Shown in pieces: positions 43,332 through 52,886 of a stretch of DNA of 64,000 nt. Origin of the DNA: Actinomycetes bacterium (GTDB taxonomy: Bacteria; Actinomycetota; Actinomycetes; Propionibacteriales; Propionibacteriaceae); assembly GCA_023458095.1 (NCBI GenBank), contig JAEXAS010000009.1, positions 62,001 to 126,000 of the forward strand. The letters are read 5' to 3'. The notes below the pieces were generated by a model. That model saw only the letters and a program-made list of their open reading frames with translations, had not been told where the DNA came from and did no database searches. Positions within the stretch are counted from its first letter, which is position 1. Each line of letters starts with the position of its first letter. Made by a program: the position numbers and the translations under genes.

Positions 43332-46300
43332 CTACTCGGTCAGGGCGGCGCGCAGAAGCTCCTCTTCCTGGGCCAGGTGCAGCTTGATCGAGCCCACCGA
43401 CGGCGCCGAGGCGGCCGGGCGGGTGATCGGGGTGAGCTTCAACTCGTAGCCCGGGATCTGGGCGGCCATGGCCTGCGGAAGGTGCAGTTGCAGGAACCAC
43501 CAGGCGCCTTGATTCTCCGGCTCGTCCTGCACCCAACGGATATCGCTGACGTGGCGGTACTTCGCCAACTCCGCAGCCAACTCCGGGGCGGGGATCGGGT
43601 AGAGCCGTTCCAGCGACAGAATGGCGACCTCCTGCTCCAAGCCGGCCTTTTCGCGGGCGGCGACCAACTCCCAGCGGATCTTGCCCGAGCAGATCAGCAC
43701 CCGCTTCACCGTGCTGGGGTCGACGATGGTGGGATCGCCTTGCGCGGGCTGCCAGCGGCCCTGGGTGAACTCCTCGATCGGTGAGGCTGCCATCTTGGAG
43801 CGCAGCATCGACTTCGGGGTGGCCACGACCACCGGCCGGTGCCAGTTCACATAGGCGTGGGTACGCAGCAGGTGGAAGAAGCTGGCCGGGCTGGACGGCT
43901 GGCTGACCGCCAGGGCGCCCTCAGAGCACAGCGTGAGCCAGCGCTCCAGGCGGGCTGAGGAGTGGTCGGGCCCCTGGCCCTCATAGCCGTGGGGGAGCAG
44001 CAGCACGACCCCGGACTTCTGAGTCCACTTGGCATTTCCCGAGGAGATGAACTCATCGGCGATGGTCTGGGCTCCGTCGGCGAAGTCACCGAACTGGGCC
44101 TCCCATAACACCAAGGCGTCGGGGGCGGCCACCGAGTAGCCGTATTCGAAGCCCATGCCGGCGTACTCGCTGAGCAAGGAGTCGAACACGTGGAAGCCAC
44201 CCTGGTCGGCGCTGAGGTGCTTCAGCGGCACGTAGGCCTTCGAAGTCGCTCGATCCACGATCGCAGCGAAGCGCTGGCTGAAGGTGCCTCGACGGGAATC
44301 CTGGCCGGCCAGGCGCACCGGGCGTCCCTCGATCAGCAGAGAGGCGTAGGCCAGCAACTCGGCAGTGGCCCAGTCGACCGGTCCGGTGCGCAGGCTCTCA
44401 GCGCGGCGTTCCAGTTGCTTGAGCACCTTGGGGTGGGGATGGAATCCCTCCGGGAAGCTCAAGTGGGCCTGCGCCACCAGTTCCATCACCTCGGCGGTGA
44501 TGGCGGTGCCGCGATCGGCTCCCAGCTTCGGCGGGTAGTAGGGCGCCTTGGGCTCCTCAGCGGGAGTCTCGGCGGCCTCGCGCACCTCGCGGAAGACGCT
44601 CTCCATCCGGTCGCGGAACTTGGCCAAGACCTGCTCGGCGTCCTCGGTGGAGATGTCGCCGCGCCCGATGAGGGCCTCGGTGTACAGCTTGCGGGTGGAG
44701 CGCTTCTGCTCGATCAGGTCGTACATCAGCGGCTGGGTGAAGCTGGGATCATCGCCCTCGTTGTGGCCGCGGCGGCGGTAGCAGACCAGATCGACGACCA
44801 CATCCCGATTGAACCGCTGGCGGTAGTCGAAGGCGATCTGGGCGACCCGGGCCACGGCCTCGGGGTCATCACCGTTGACATGGAAGATCGGCGCGCCGAT
44901 GGTCTTGGCCACATCGGTGGAGTACACCGAGGAGCGTGAGTCGACTGGTGACGTGGTGAAGCCCACCTGGTTGTTCACCACCAAATGGATCGTGCCGCCG
45001 GTCTTGTAGGCCCGCAGTTGGCTCATCTGCAAGGTCTCATAGACCACGCCCTGGCCGGCGAAGGCCGCATCGCCGTGCAGCAGCACCGGCAAGACCGGCC
45101 AGTCCGGACGCTTGCCGATGCGGTCGATCTTGGCTCGGGCGATGCCCTCCACGACCGGGTTGACCGCCTCCAGGTGGGAGGGGTTGGCCGCCACGGAGGC
45201 TTTGACGGTGCGTCCGCTCGCGGCGGTGAACTCGCCCTCGGCGCCCAGGTGGTATTTCACATCGCCGGAGCCTTGGGGCAGGCGAGGATCGTAGTTGCCC
45301 TGGAACTCGCGGAAGATCTGGCCATAGGACTTGCCGACGATGTTGGCAAGCACGTTCAGTCGGCCGCGGTGCGGCATGCCGATGATGACCTCATCGATGT
45401 TGTCATCGGCGGCACGTTCGCAGGTCTCATCCAGGAAGACGATTGCCGATTCGCCGCCTTCCAGCGAGAACCGCTTCTGACCGACGAACTTGGTCTGCAG
45501 GAAGGTCTCGAAGACCTCGGCCTCATTGAGCTTGTCCAGGATGCGCAGATGCTCTTCCTTGGGCCAGGCCTTGAAAGGCTGCTCGAAGCGGTCCTGGATC
45601 CAGGAGCGCTGCTCGTCGTCGGCGATGTGCATGTATTCCACACCGACGGTGCGGCAATAGGAGTCGCGCAGCCGGGCGAGGATTTCGCGCAGTGAGAGCT
45701 TCTTGCCGGTCAATCCGCCGAAGCTTCCCACCGGGAATTCGCGATCGAGATCCCACAAGGTGAGGCCGTGGTGCTCCAGATCGAGTTCCGGGTGGCTGCG
45801 CTGGCGGTATTCCAGGGGATCCAGGTCGGCCAGGTAATGGCCGAGATTGCGGTAGGCATTGATCAAAGAGAAGACCCGTGCACTCGGCGGAATGGCCGAG
45901 GCGCTTTCTTCGGAGATGTCGGTGGTCCACCGCACCGGGGTGTAGGGAACCCGCAGCGAGTCGAAGATGTCGTCATAGAAGCCGTGCTGTCCGATGAGCA
46001 ACTGGTGGATGTAGCGCAGGAACTCGCCGGACTGCGCGCCCTGAATGACGCGGTGGTCATAGGTGGAGGTCAAGGTGGTGACCTTGGAGACCCCCAACCG
46101 GGTGATGCGCGAGGGATTGACGCCCTGGAACTCCGGTGGGTAGTTGATCGATCCGACACCGAGGATGACGCCCTGGCCGCTCATCAGCCGCGGCACTGAA
46201 TGGTCGGTGCCGATGCCGCCAGGGTTGGTCAGTGATGCCGTGGAACCAGCGAAATCGGAGACTTCGAGCTTTCCGTTGCGGGCCTTTTTGACCAGACCTT

Positions 46301-47096
46301 CATAGGCCTGCCAGAAACCGGCGAAGTCCAGATCCTCGCAGTTCTTGATATTCGGTACCAGCAACTGTCGGCTGCCGTCCGGCTTTTGCTGATCGATGGC
46401 CAGACCTAGATTGATCGTCGGTGGGGTGACCAAGGTGGGTTTGCCGTCAACAACCTCGTAGGAGTTGTTCATTTCCGGCACGGCCTTCAAGGCCAACACC
46501 ATGGCCCAGCCGATGAGGTGGGTGAAGGACACCTTGCCGCCGGTGGTGCGAGCCAAATGGCCGTTGATCAAGTCCCGCTGGTCGATGGCCAGCTTCATCG
46601 GGACATCGCGGACGCTGGTGGCGGTCGGCATGGACAAGGAGGCGTCCATATTGATCGCGGTTCGTCCGGCAGCCCCGCGAAGGGTGGTGCGTACCGGTTC
46701 GGTGGCTTCCTTGATGGTCTGCGGCTGCGGCCGGGGGCGATCGGCCGACACGCCGGTGCCCGAGCCGGGGCCCTGCGGGCCGCCCTTGCTGGACAGGGCG
46801 CTGGGTTCGGCCGTCGGGTTCAGCGGTGCGGGCGCCGGACGTGCCGCCGGCGCCGGAGTGCTCGCGGCGGCGGGCGTCGTCACGGCCGGTGCAGCGCTCG
46901 TCGCAGCGGATGCAGTGCTCGTCGCAACGGATGCAGTGCTACGGCCGGCCTCCCGTTCAAAGAAGGCTGCCCAGTCCGCACCCACGGAGGAGGGGTCGAG
47001 TCGGTAGTGCTCCCGCATCTCATCGATCAGCCAAGCATTGGCTCCGAATTGGCCATCGCTGGCGCGGGATCCTTGGGTGTCATCGACCTGGGCCAC
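43332..47096 (-). CDS. kgd: multifunctional 2-oxoglutarate metabolism enzyme (KGD/OdhA)
   Basis: This 1254-residue enzyme fuses an E2-like succinyltransferase domain to a thiamine-diphosphate E1 domain, as in mycobacterial KGD and corynebacterial OdhA. The E2 domain (about 150-370) ends with TYDHRVIQGAQSGEFL, and the E1 domain carries GMPHRGRLNVLAN and LHGDAAFAGQGVVYETL. No lipoyl domain is present, which is normal for this type. The N-terminus has a short helical docking segment (ANAWLIDEMREHY) and an Ala/Ser/Thr/Pro linker. It acts in the TCA cycle at 2-oxoglutarate. The start is GTG 47096 after GGAAAG. Confidence 0.95.
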   Translation of the reverse strand: MAQVDDTQGSRASDGQFGANAWLIDEMREHYRLDPSSVGADWAAFFEREAGRSTASVATSTASAATSAAPAVTTPAAASTPAPAARPAPAPLNPTAEPSALSSKGGPQGPGSGTGVSADRPRPQPQTIKEATEPVRTTLRGAAGRTAINMDASLSMPTATSVRDVPMKLAIDQRDLINGHLARTTGGKVSFTHLIGWAMVLALKAVPEMNNSYEVVDGKPTLVTPPTINLGLAIDQQKPDGSRQLLVPNIKNCEDLDFAGFWQAYEGLVKKARNGKLEVSDFAGSTASLTNPGGIGTDHSVPRLMSGQGVILGVGSINYPPEFQGVNPSRITRLGVSKVTTLTSTYDHRVIQGAQSGEFLRYIHQLLIGQHGFYDDIFDSLRVPYTPVRWTTDISEESASAIPPSARVFSLINAYRNLGHYLADLDPLEYRQRSHPELDLEHHGLTLWDLDREFPVGSFGGLTGKKLSLREILARLRDSYCRTVGVEYMHIADDEQRSWIQDRFEQPFKAWPKEEHLRILDKLNEAEVFETFLQTKFVGQKRFSLEGGESAIVFLDETCERAADDNIDEVIIGMPHRGRLNVLANIVGKSYGQIFREFQGNYDPRLPQGSGDVKYHLGAEGEFTAASGRTVKASVAANPSHLEAVNPVVEGIARAKIDRIGKRPDWPVLPVLLHGDAAFAGQGVVYETLQMSQLRAYKTGGTIHLVVNNQVGFTTSPVDSRSSVYSTDVAKTIGAPIFHVNGDDPEAVARVAQIAFDYRQRFNRDVVVDLVCYRRRGHNEGDDPSFTQPLMYDLIEQKRSTRKLYTEALIGRGDISTEDAEQVLAKFRDRMESVFREVREAAETPAEEPKAPYYPPKLGADRGTAITAEVMELVAQAHLSFPEGFHPHPKVLKQLERRAESLRTGPVDWATAELLAYASLLIEGRPVRLAGQDSRRGTFSQRFAAIVDRATSKAYVPLKHLSADQGGFHVFDSLLSEYAGMGFEYGYSVAAPDALVLWEAQFGDFADGAQTIADEFISSGNAKWTQKSGVVLLLPHGYEGQGPDHSSARLERWLTLCSEGALAVSQPSSPASFFHLLRTHAYVNWHRPVVVATPKSMLRSKMAASPIEEFTQGRWQPAQGDPTIVDPSTVKRVLICSGKIRWELVAAREKAGLEQEVAILSLERLYPIPAPELAAELAKYRHVSDIRWVQDEPENQGAWWFLQLHLPQAMAAQIPGYELKLTPITRPAASAPSVGSIKLHLAQEEELLRAALTE
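46891..46940. repeat. 21-bp tandem repeat inside kgd linker
   Basis: Two 21-base units (46891-46911, 46912-46932) differ at two positions, and a partial third unit follows. They encode the Ala/Ser/Thr repeat of the flexible linker between the docking helix and the E2 domain. Copy number may vary between strains. Confidence 0.7.
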
Positions 47097-47306
47097 GTTC
47101 GTCTTCTTTCCTGACGTGCTGTCAGCTGTTCAGTTTCGTCGACACCGATGTTACATATCCCCGGCCCGGGATTGCACTTTGGGTGGTAGGACTTCTGAAT
47201 TGCGTTGTCAGCAAAGGAATGTCGGCACAAACGCCAGGTAATGACAATCAGACTTAACGGTAGCGACAATGGTGCCGCCAAAGGGATTGAAGGAGTGTGA
47301 TCGTGG

Positions 47307-47381
47307 TGGCGCCCCCGGCAGGATTCGAACCTGCGCTCCCGCCTCCGGAGGGCGGTGCTCTATCCCCTGAGCTACGGGGGC
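47307..47381 (-). tRNA. tRNA-Arg (anticodon CCG)
   Basis: A 75-base cloverleaf is read on the minus strand. The acceptor stem pairs GCCCCCG with CGGGGGC, the anticodon loop CTCCGGA gives CCG, the T loop is TTCGAAT and the CCA end is encoded. The 210-base gap towards kgd (47097-47306) contains the kgd leader and no gene. Confidence 0.96.
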
Positions 47382-47522
47382 CAAGCCCGTGAATCGGGCC
47401 GTGGAGCACTGTACCAAATCCTGGCCCGCAGCGGACGCACCCCCGATCGCGTCGGAGTCGGTGGCGTCCACATCACCTGTCCGAGTGCCGAGGACGGTGC
47501 CGGGTCTGGCACAGTTGCGGTC

Positions 47523-48947
47523 ATGAGTCATATGCACGTCGCCGGCGAAATCCACGCCGAGGTGACCTCACCTGCCCCGGTGTGGTTGACCCGGCCCAGC
47601 GATATCAACGCGCTCACGCCGAAGTTGTGGAGCCAGACCGCACGGCGCTGCGATGACGGCATGCTGGAAATCGGCGGGGTACGCGCCGATGACCTGGTCG
47701 CTGAGACCGGCACTCCGGTCTATGTGCTCGACGAGGTGGACTTCCGCACCCGCGCAGCGGCCTGGCGGGACGCTTTCGCCGGCTGGACGGTCTACTACGC
47801 AGGAAAGGCCTTTCTCAGCGGCACCATCGCGCGCTGGGTGGCCGAGGAAGGCCTCAGCCTGGATGTGTGCAGCCTGGGTGAGCTCACCGTGGCGCTGCGC
47901 GCCGGCTTCGATCCGGCCCGCCTGGGTCATCACGGCAACAACAAATCCGAAGCCGAGTTGCGCCTGGCCCTCACGAGCGGGGTGGGACGCATCATCGTCG
48001 ATTCCTCCGATGAAATCAGCCTGCTGGAACGGCTCTGTGAAGAACTGGGCACCACCGCCAAGGTGATGATTCGGGTCACCACCGGTGTCGAGGCGCACAC
48101 CCATGAATACATCGCCACCGCTCACGAGGACCAGAAGTTCGGCTTCTCCATTGCTTCGGGCCAGGCTCTGGTCGGGCTGTTCCGCTGTCACCATTCGCCG
48201 CGGCTGGAGTTGTTGGGGGTGCATTCCCACATCGGAAGTCAGATCTTCGACACCCATGGCTTCGAGGTCGCGGCGCGACGCACCTTGAAGTTGTTCGCCC
48301 AGTTCAAAGAGGCCGTGGGGCTGAATCTTCCGCAGTTGGATCTGGGCGGTGGCTTCGGCATCGCCTACACCAAGGAGGACGACCCCTCGACGCCGGAACT
48401 GCTGGCCGACAATCTTCGCGACATCGTCGACCACGAGTGCCGCGCCTACGGCCTGGATCTGCCGGAGCTGTCGCTGGAGCCCGGACGGGCGATCATCGGC
48501 CCAGCCGGTACCGCGATCTATCGGGTGGGCACGGTCAAGCCGGTCGACATCGGCGGGGGACTGACCCGCCGCTACCTGTCGACCGATGGTGGCATGAGCG
48601 ACAACGTGCGTCCGGCCTTGTACGGCGCGGAGTACTCGGCCAGTTTGGCCAATCGGAACTCTTCGGCCGAGCCGGTGGTGTCTCGCGTCGTCGGCGTCCA
48701 TTGCGAGGGTGGCGACATTCTGGTCCGCGACGAGTTCCTGCCCGACGATGTTGCGGTGGGAGACCTGTTGGCGGTGCCCGCCTCAGGTGCTTACAGCCGA
48801 TCCATGGCCAGCAACTACAATCACACTCCGCGGCCACCGGTGGTCGCGGTTCGCGATGGACGAATCACCACTGTGGTGCGTCGGGAGACCTTGGACGACG
48901 TCCTGGCTCTGGACGCCGGGCTCGGTGGAGAGGACGGAAATGGGTAA
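47523..48947 (+). CDS. lysA: diaminopimelate decarboxylase
   Basis: The 474-residue PLP enzyme of the alanine-racemase fold has the lysine site YAGKAF, the HGNNKSEAEL and GVHSHIGSQIFD stretches and the glycine loop LDLGGGFGIAY. The C-terminal C-E-G-G-D motif (HCEGGDIL) contributes to the substrate pocket. It makes lysine from meso-diaminopimelate. The ATG at 47523 is chosen; the frame runs upstream to 47355 inside the tRNA region without support. The usual upstream argS is absent and a tRNA-Arg lies there on the other strand. The 3' end overlaps hom by 8 bases. Confidence 0.93.
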   Translation: MSHMHVAGEIHAEVTSPAPVWLTRPSDINALTPKLWSQTARRCDDGMLEIGGVRADDLVAETGTPVYVLDEVDFRTRAAAWRDAFAGWTVYYAGKAFLSGTIARWVAEEGLSLDVCSLGELTVALRAGFDPARLGHHGNNKSEAELRLALTSGVGRIIVDSSDEISLLERLCEELGTTAKVMIRVTTGVEAHTHEYIATAHEDQKFGFSIASGQALVGLFRCHHSPRLELLGVHSHIGSQIFDTHGFEVAARRTLKLFAQFKEAVGLNLPQLDLGGGFGIAYTKEDDPSTPELLADNLRDIVDHECRAYGLDLPELSLEPGRAIIGPAGTAIYRVGTVKPVDIGGGLTRRYLSTDGGMSDNVRPALYGAEYSASLANRNSSAEPVVSRVVGVHCEGGDILVRDEFLPDDVAVGDLLAVPASGAYSRSMASNYNHTPRPPVVAVRDGRITTVVRRETLDDVLALDAGLGGEDGNG

Positions 48948-50229
48948 GTCGACGCCTTTGAAGGTGGCGCTGCTGGGCTGTGGTGTCGTCGGCTCGCAGG
49001 TGGCGCGACTCTTGATCGAGCAGGCCGACGATCTGCGCGCCCGCGTGGGTCGTCCGCTCGAGCTGGTCGGGATTCTGGTGCGTCGTGCGGAGGTGGAGCG
49101 ACCCGGCATTGACCCGGCGCTGCTGACCACCGATGCCCAGGCTCTGCTGGGACGCGGCGACATCGACGTGGTGGTCGAGCTTCTGGGCGGCATCGAACCG
49201 GCGCGCAGCCTGATTCTGGACGCCATCGCCTCCGGGGCCTCGGTGGTCACGGCGAACAAGGCGTTGTTGGCTGAAGACGGGCCGACCATCTACTCCGCCG
49301 TCGAGGAGGCCGGGGTGGACCTCTACTACGAGGCTGCCGTGGCCGGTGCGATCCCGATCGTGCGTCCGCTGCGGGAATCACTGGTCGGTGATGAGGTCAC
49401 CGCCGTGATGGGCATCGTGAACGGCACCACGAACTACATCTTGGACAAGATGCACACTGAGCGCGCCGATTTCGCAGAGGCATTGGCCGATGCGCAGCGC
49501 TTGGGCTATGCCGAAGCTGATCCGACCGCCGATGTCGAGGGCTTCGATGCCGCAGCTAAAGCGGCGCTGCTGGCCAGCCTGGCCTTCCATTCGCGGGTGA
49601 AGCTGTCCGAAGTCGTGCGCGAGGGCATCACCGCAGTCACCAAGGCCGACATCAACGCTGCCGAGGAGATGGGCTGCGTGATCAAGCTGCTGGCTCGCTG
49701 CACCCTCAGTGAAGACGGCAGCATCGCGGTCGGCGTACATCCGACGATGGTTCCGCTGTCGCATCCGTTGGCGGCCGTCCCGGGGGCCTACAACGCCATC
49801 TTCATCGAATCGCGTAATGCCGGTCGATTGATGTTCATGGGCCCCGGTGCTGGTGGTGCGCCCACCGCCTCGGCCGTGATGGGTGACCTGGTCACCGCCG
49901 CGCGTAACCGGGTACGGAACGGACGTGGACCGGGGGAGTCGAGCTACTCCGGGCGAGGGATCACCGATCCTGGCGAGGTGGTGTCGCGGTACTACGCCTC
50001 GATGAGCGTCCATGACGAGCCGGGCGTGCTCGCACGGGTTGCCGAAGCGTTCTCCCGCTACGGCGTCTCCTTGCAGGCGGTGCGTCAGGAGAGCGAAGGC
50101 GTGCAGGCCCGCTTGGGTGTGATGACGCACACCGCGCGGCACAGTCAGGTCTTGGCTGCGATCAGTGATTTGGACCGAATGCCCGAGGTGCGACCCGGGA
50201 TTGCCTTGATGCATGTGGAGGGAGCCTGA
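48940..50229 (+). CDS. hom: homoserine dehydrogenase
   Basis: The 429-residue enzyme has the NAD(P) loop LLGCGVVGSQVARLL, the catalytic region VMGIVNGTTNYILDKM and the PTADVEGFDAAAKAALLASLAF stretch. A C-terminal ACT domain (about 345-429, VHDEPGVLARVAEAFSRYGVSL) probably gives feedback control by threonine. The ATG at 48940 follows GGAGAGGACGG inside the end of lysA. In most actinobacteria thrC and thrB come next; here thrH follows after a single base. Confidence 0.95.
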   Translation: MGKSTPLKVALLGCGVVGSQVARLLIEQADDLRARVGRPLELVGILVRRAEVERPGIDPALLTTDAQALLGRGDIDVVVELLGGIEPARSLILDAIASGASVVTANKALLAEDGPTIYSAVEEAGVDLYYEAAVAGAIPIVRPLRESLVGDEVTAVMGIVNGTTNYILDKMHTERADFAEALADAQRLGYAEADPTADVEGFDAAAKAALLASLAFHSRVKLSEVVREGITAVTKADINAAEEMGCVIKLLARCTLSEDGSIAVGVHPTMVPLSHPLAAVPGAYNAIFIESRNAGRLMFMGPGAGGAPTASAVMGDLVTAARNRVRNGRGPGESSYSGRGITDPGEVVSRYYASMSVHDEPGVLARVAEAFSRYGVSLQAVRQESEGVQARLGVMTHTARHSQVLAAISDLDRMPEVRPGIALMHVEGA

Positions 50230-50230
50230 G

Positions 50231-50830
50231 ATGGATCTGGCCTGCCTAGACCTGGAGGGGGTGCTGGTTCCGGAGATCTGGATCGGCGTGGCCCAGGCGA
50301 CCGGAATTGATGATCTGCGGCTGACCACCCGTGACATCTCCGACTACGACCAGTTGATGCAGCACCGCCTGCGGGTCATGGCCGAGCATGGCGTCACGCT
50401 GAGCCAGATTCAGGCGGTCATCGCCGAGATGGGACCGCTGCCGGGTGCTGCCGATTTCCTGGACTGGCTGCGGGGTCGCTTCCAGGTGGTGATCCTGTCC
50501 GACACCTTCTACGAGTTCGGCATGCCACTGATGGCACAGTTGGGCTTCCCGACGCTGCTGTGTCACCGACTGACCATCGCTGAGGATCGGGTGGTCGGCT
50601 ACCAACTGCGTCAGCCCGACGCCAAGCGGGCCAGCGTTCAGGCTTTCCATCAACTGAACTATCGCGTGGTGGCCACCGGCGATTCCTATAACGACACCGC
50701 GATGCTGTCGGAGGCTGACGCGGGCATCTTGTTCTGCCCGCCGGCGAATGTCATCGCCGAATTCCCGCAGTTCCCGGTGGTGACCGACTATGCGGCCCTG
50801 GCGCAGGCATTCCAGGACGCCTTGAACTGA
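50231..50830 (+). CDS. thrH: ThrH: phosphoserine phosphatase / homoserine phosphotransferase
   Basis: The 199-residue HAD-fold protein begins MDLACLDLEGVLVPEIWIG. The motif D-L-E replaces the usual D-x-D, which is the ThrH signature known from Pseudomonas. Later HAD motifs are LSDTF and GDSYNDTAML. ThrH can dephosphorylate phosphoserine and pass the phosphate to homoserine, thus replacing homoserine kinase. Its place directly after hom supports that role. The start at 50231 lies one base past the hom stop. An upstream in-frame ATG at 50213 lies inside hom. Confidence 0.88.
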   Translation: MDLACLDLEGVLVPEIWIGVAQATGIDDLRLTTRDISDYDQLMQHRLRVMAEHGVTLSQIQAVIAEMGPLPGAADFLDWLRGRFQVVILSDTFYEFGMPLMAQLGFPTLLCHRLTIAEDRVVGYQLRQPDAKRASVQAFHQLNYRVVATGDSYNDTAMLSEADAGILFCPPANVIAEFPQFPVVTDYAALAQAFQDALN

Positions 50831-51086
50831 GCGTGGGTCACTGTGGTGCCGAATAGGGATCGGCGGTGCCGGGTGCTACAGTGGGAGCGCGCTTTGAGAG
50901 CGCATGCCCCTCAGATCGGGCAGGACGAACCCGAGATCACTTGAGTGTCGTCGAGAATGCACAGCTTTGGATCAGCCGATCGGGCTGTCGCTTCAGATCT
51001 GGTTGCTATTCCCTAATCGCTCAACACTGAGCGCGGGTGGGCTTGCCTGGATGAGCCGGAGAGCCGCCCTTTCCGAAAGGAATTCC

Positions 51087-52886
51087 GTGACCGACACTGT
51101 CGAAGCCGCGAGTCCTCAAACCGCCGAGCGATCGGGTTTGGACGCGATGCTGTTGCCCGAGCTGAAGAAGCTGGGCGCCTCTTTGGGGGTCAAAGGCACC
51201 GGGGCGATGCGCAAGGGTGCCCTCATCGACGCTATCAAGTCCGCTCAGCGCGGCGGCTCGGCGCAAGGCGAGGCTGCACCGCGCAAGCGCGCCAGCAAGC
51301 CGGCCGCCGAGCAGTCGAATGAACAGCCCACACTGACCGAGGCACCGGCCACGCCGCCGACTGCCGCGCCGTCGGGCGCCTCGGCCGATGTTGACGATGT
51401 GGCCTCGCGTCTGGAGGCGCTGAAGGCCGGCGACAAGGGCGGCCAGCGCGGTCGCCGCCACGATTCCGGCGAGGGCGGATCCGCCCCCCGCAGCAACGAG
51501 CAGCGCAGCAATGAACAGCGCAACAATGAACAGCGCAACAGTGACCATCGCGGCAACGACCGGGGCAATGATCAGCGCAACGACCGTGGCAACGACCAGG
51601 GTAAGGCTGGCAACACCCGCGATGACGATGAGTTCGGTGGTGGTCGACGCAGCCGGCGTCGCCGCAACCGTGATCGCCAGAACCGGCGACGCGGCGGCTC
51701 GTCCGGAATGGCCGGCCTAGAGCGCATGGAAGCCGAGCCGGTCGTCAACGACGATGATGTGCTGCTCGATATCTCCGGCATCCTCGATGTGCTCGACAAC
51801 TACGCCTTCGTCCGTACGTCCGGCTATCTGCCCGGATCGAACGACGCCTACGTCTCCTTGTCGATGGTGCGCAAGTGGGGCCTGCGCAAGGGCGACATCG
51901 TCACCGGTGCGATTCGGGCACCCAAGGACGGGGAGCGACGCGAGAAGTTCAACCCGCTGGTCCGCATCGACACCATCAATGCCGACGCGCCCGAGAAGGC
52001 CAAGGATCGCCCGGAGTTCAACAAGCTCACTCCGCTCTATCCCGCCGAGCGGCTGCGTTTGGAGACGACTCCGCTGAACATGACCGGACGCATCATCGAT
52101 CTGGTCTCTCCGGTGGGCAAGGGCCAGCGCGGTCTGATCGTGTCGCCGCCCAAGGCTGGCAAGACTCTGGTGATGCAGGCCATCGCGAACGCGATCACCG
52201 TGAATAATCCCGAGGTCCACCTCATGGTGGTTCTGGTCGACGAACGGCCTGAGGAGGTCACCGACTTCCAGCGCACCACCTCCGGAGAGGTCATCGCCTC
52301 CACCTTCGACCGGCCCGCCGACGATCACACCACGATCGCGGAGTTGGCCATCGAGCGCGCCAAGCGCCTGGTGGAACTCGGCAAGGACGTTGTGGTGCTG
52401 CTCGACGGCATCACTCGTCTGGGCCGTGCCTACAACCTCGCCGCACCGGCATCGGGCCGCATCCTTTCCGGCGGTGTTGATTCGGCGGCCCTCTACCCGC
52501 CCAAGAAGTTCTTCGGTGCTGCCCGCAACATCGAGGACGGCGGCTCACTCACCATCTTGGCCACTGCCTTGATCGAGACCGGCTCCAAGATGGACGAGGT
52601 GATCTTCGAGGAGTTCAAGGGCACCGGCAACATGGAGTTGCGGCTGCGGCGCGAACTAGCCGACAAGCGCATCTTCCCGGCGATCGATCCCATCGCCTCC
52701 GGCACGCGCCGCGAGGAACTGCTGATGGGTCGCGACGAGTTGGCCATCATCTGGAAGCTGCGTCGGGTGCTCAGCGCTCAAGATCCGCAGCAGAGCCTGG
52801 AGATGCTGCTCAACCGGATGCGCAAGACGCAGTCCAACCGCGAGTTCTTGATGGTGATCTCGAAGACCACGCCCAGCCCGGAGTGA
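51087..52886 (+). CDS. rho: transcription termination factor Rho
   Basis: The 599-residue protein has a SAP-like N-terminal segment (LLPELKKLGASLGVKGTG), then an Asn/Gln/Arg/Asp-rich insertion (about 95-210), then the RNA-binding cold-shock domain (SGYLPGSNDAYVS). The RecA-like ATPase follows with Walker A SPPKAGKT and the DERPEEVTDF region. Long hydrophilic insertions between the first two parts are a feature of actinobacterial Rho. The GTG at 51087 follows GAAAGGA; the frame is open back to 50904 but unlikely to be translated. The 256-base leader contains a short GCGCT/AGCGC hairpin and no clear attenuator. Confidence 0.95.
   Translation: MTDTVEAASPQTAERSGLDAMLLPELKKLGASLGVKGTGAMRKGALIDAIKSAQRGGSAQGEAAPRKRASKPAAEQSNEQPTLTEAPATPPTAAPSGASADVDDVASRLEALKAGDKGGQRGRRHDSGEGGSAPRSNEQRSNEQRNNEQRNSDHRGNDRGNDQRNDRGNDQGKAGNTRDDDEFGGGRRSRRRRNRDRQNRRRGGSSGMAGLERMEAEPVVNDDDVLLDISGILDVLDNYAFVRTSGYLPGSNDAYVSLSMVRKWGLRKGDIVTGAIRAPKDGERREKFNPLVRIDTINADAPEKAKDRPEFNKLTPLYPAERLRLETTPLNMTGRIIDLVSPVGKGQRGLIVSPPKAGKTLVMQAIANAITVNNPEVHLMVVLVDERPEEVTDFQRTTSGEVIASTFDRPADDHTTIAELAIERAKRLVELGKDVVVLLDGITRLGRAYNLAAPASGRILSGGVDSAALYPPKKFFGAARNIEDGGSLTILATALIETGSKMDEVIFEEFKGTGNMELRLRRELADKRIFPAIDPIASGTRREELLMGRDELAIIWKLRRVLSAQDPQQSLEMLLNRMRKTQSNREFLMVISKTTPSPE
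51492..51551 (+). repeat. 15-bp tandem repeats in rho insertion
   Basis: Four 15-base units encode SNEQR, SNEQR, NNEQR and NSDHR in the disordered part of Rho. Further degenerate units (GNDRG, NDQR, NDRG, NDQG) extend to about 51600. In-frame repeats of this kind can change in number without disturbing the reading frame. Confidence 0.8.

Noticed and set aside
47307..47381. integration site at tRNA-Arg
   Set aside because: No integrase, no direct repeat of the tRNA 3' end and no change in gene character nearby.
47382..47522. lysine riboswitch or other leader RNA before lysA
   Set aside because: The gap is short and partly tRNA-flanking sequence, and no conserved riboswitch core or terminator hairpin is visible.
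50229..50231. remnant of thrC or thrB between hom and thrH
   Set aside because: thrH starts one base after the hom stop, leaving no room for a remnant.
50831..51086. attenuator in the rho leader
   Set aside because: Only a 5-base-pair hairpin and a TACAGT without a -35 were found; insufficient to call.
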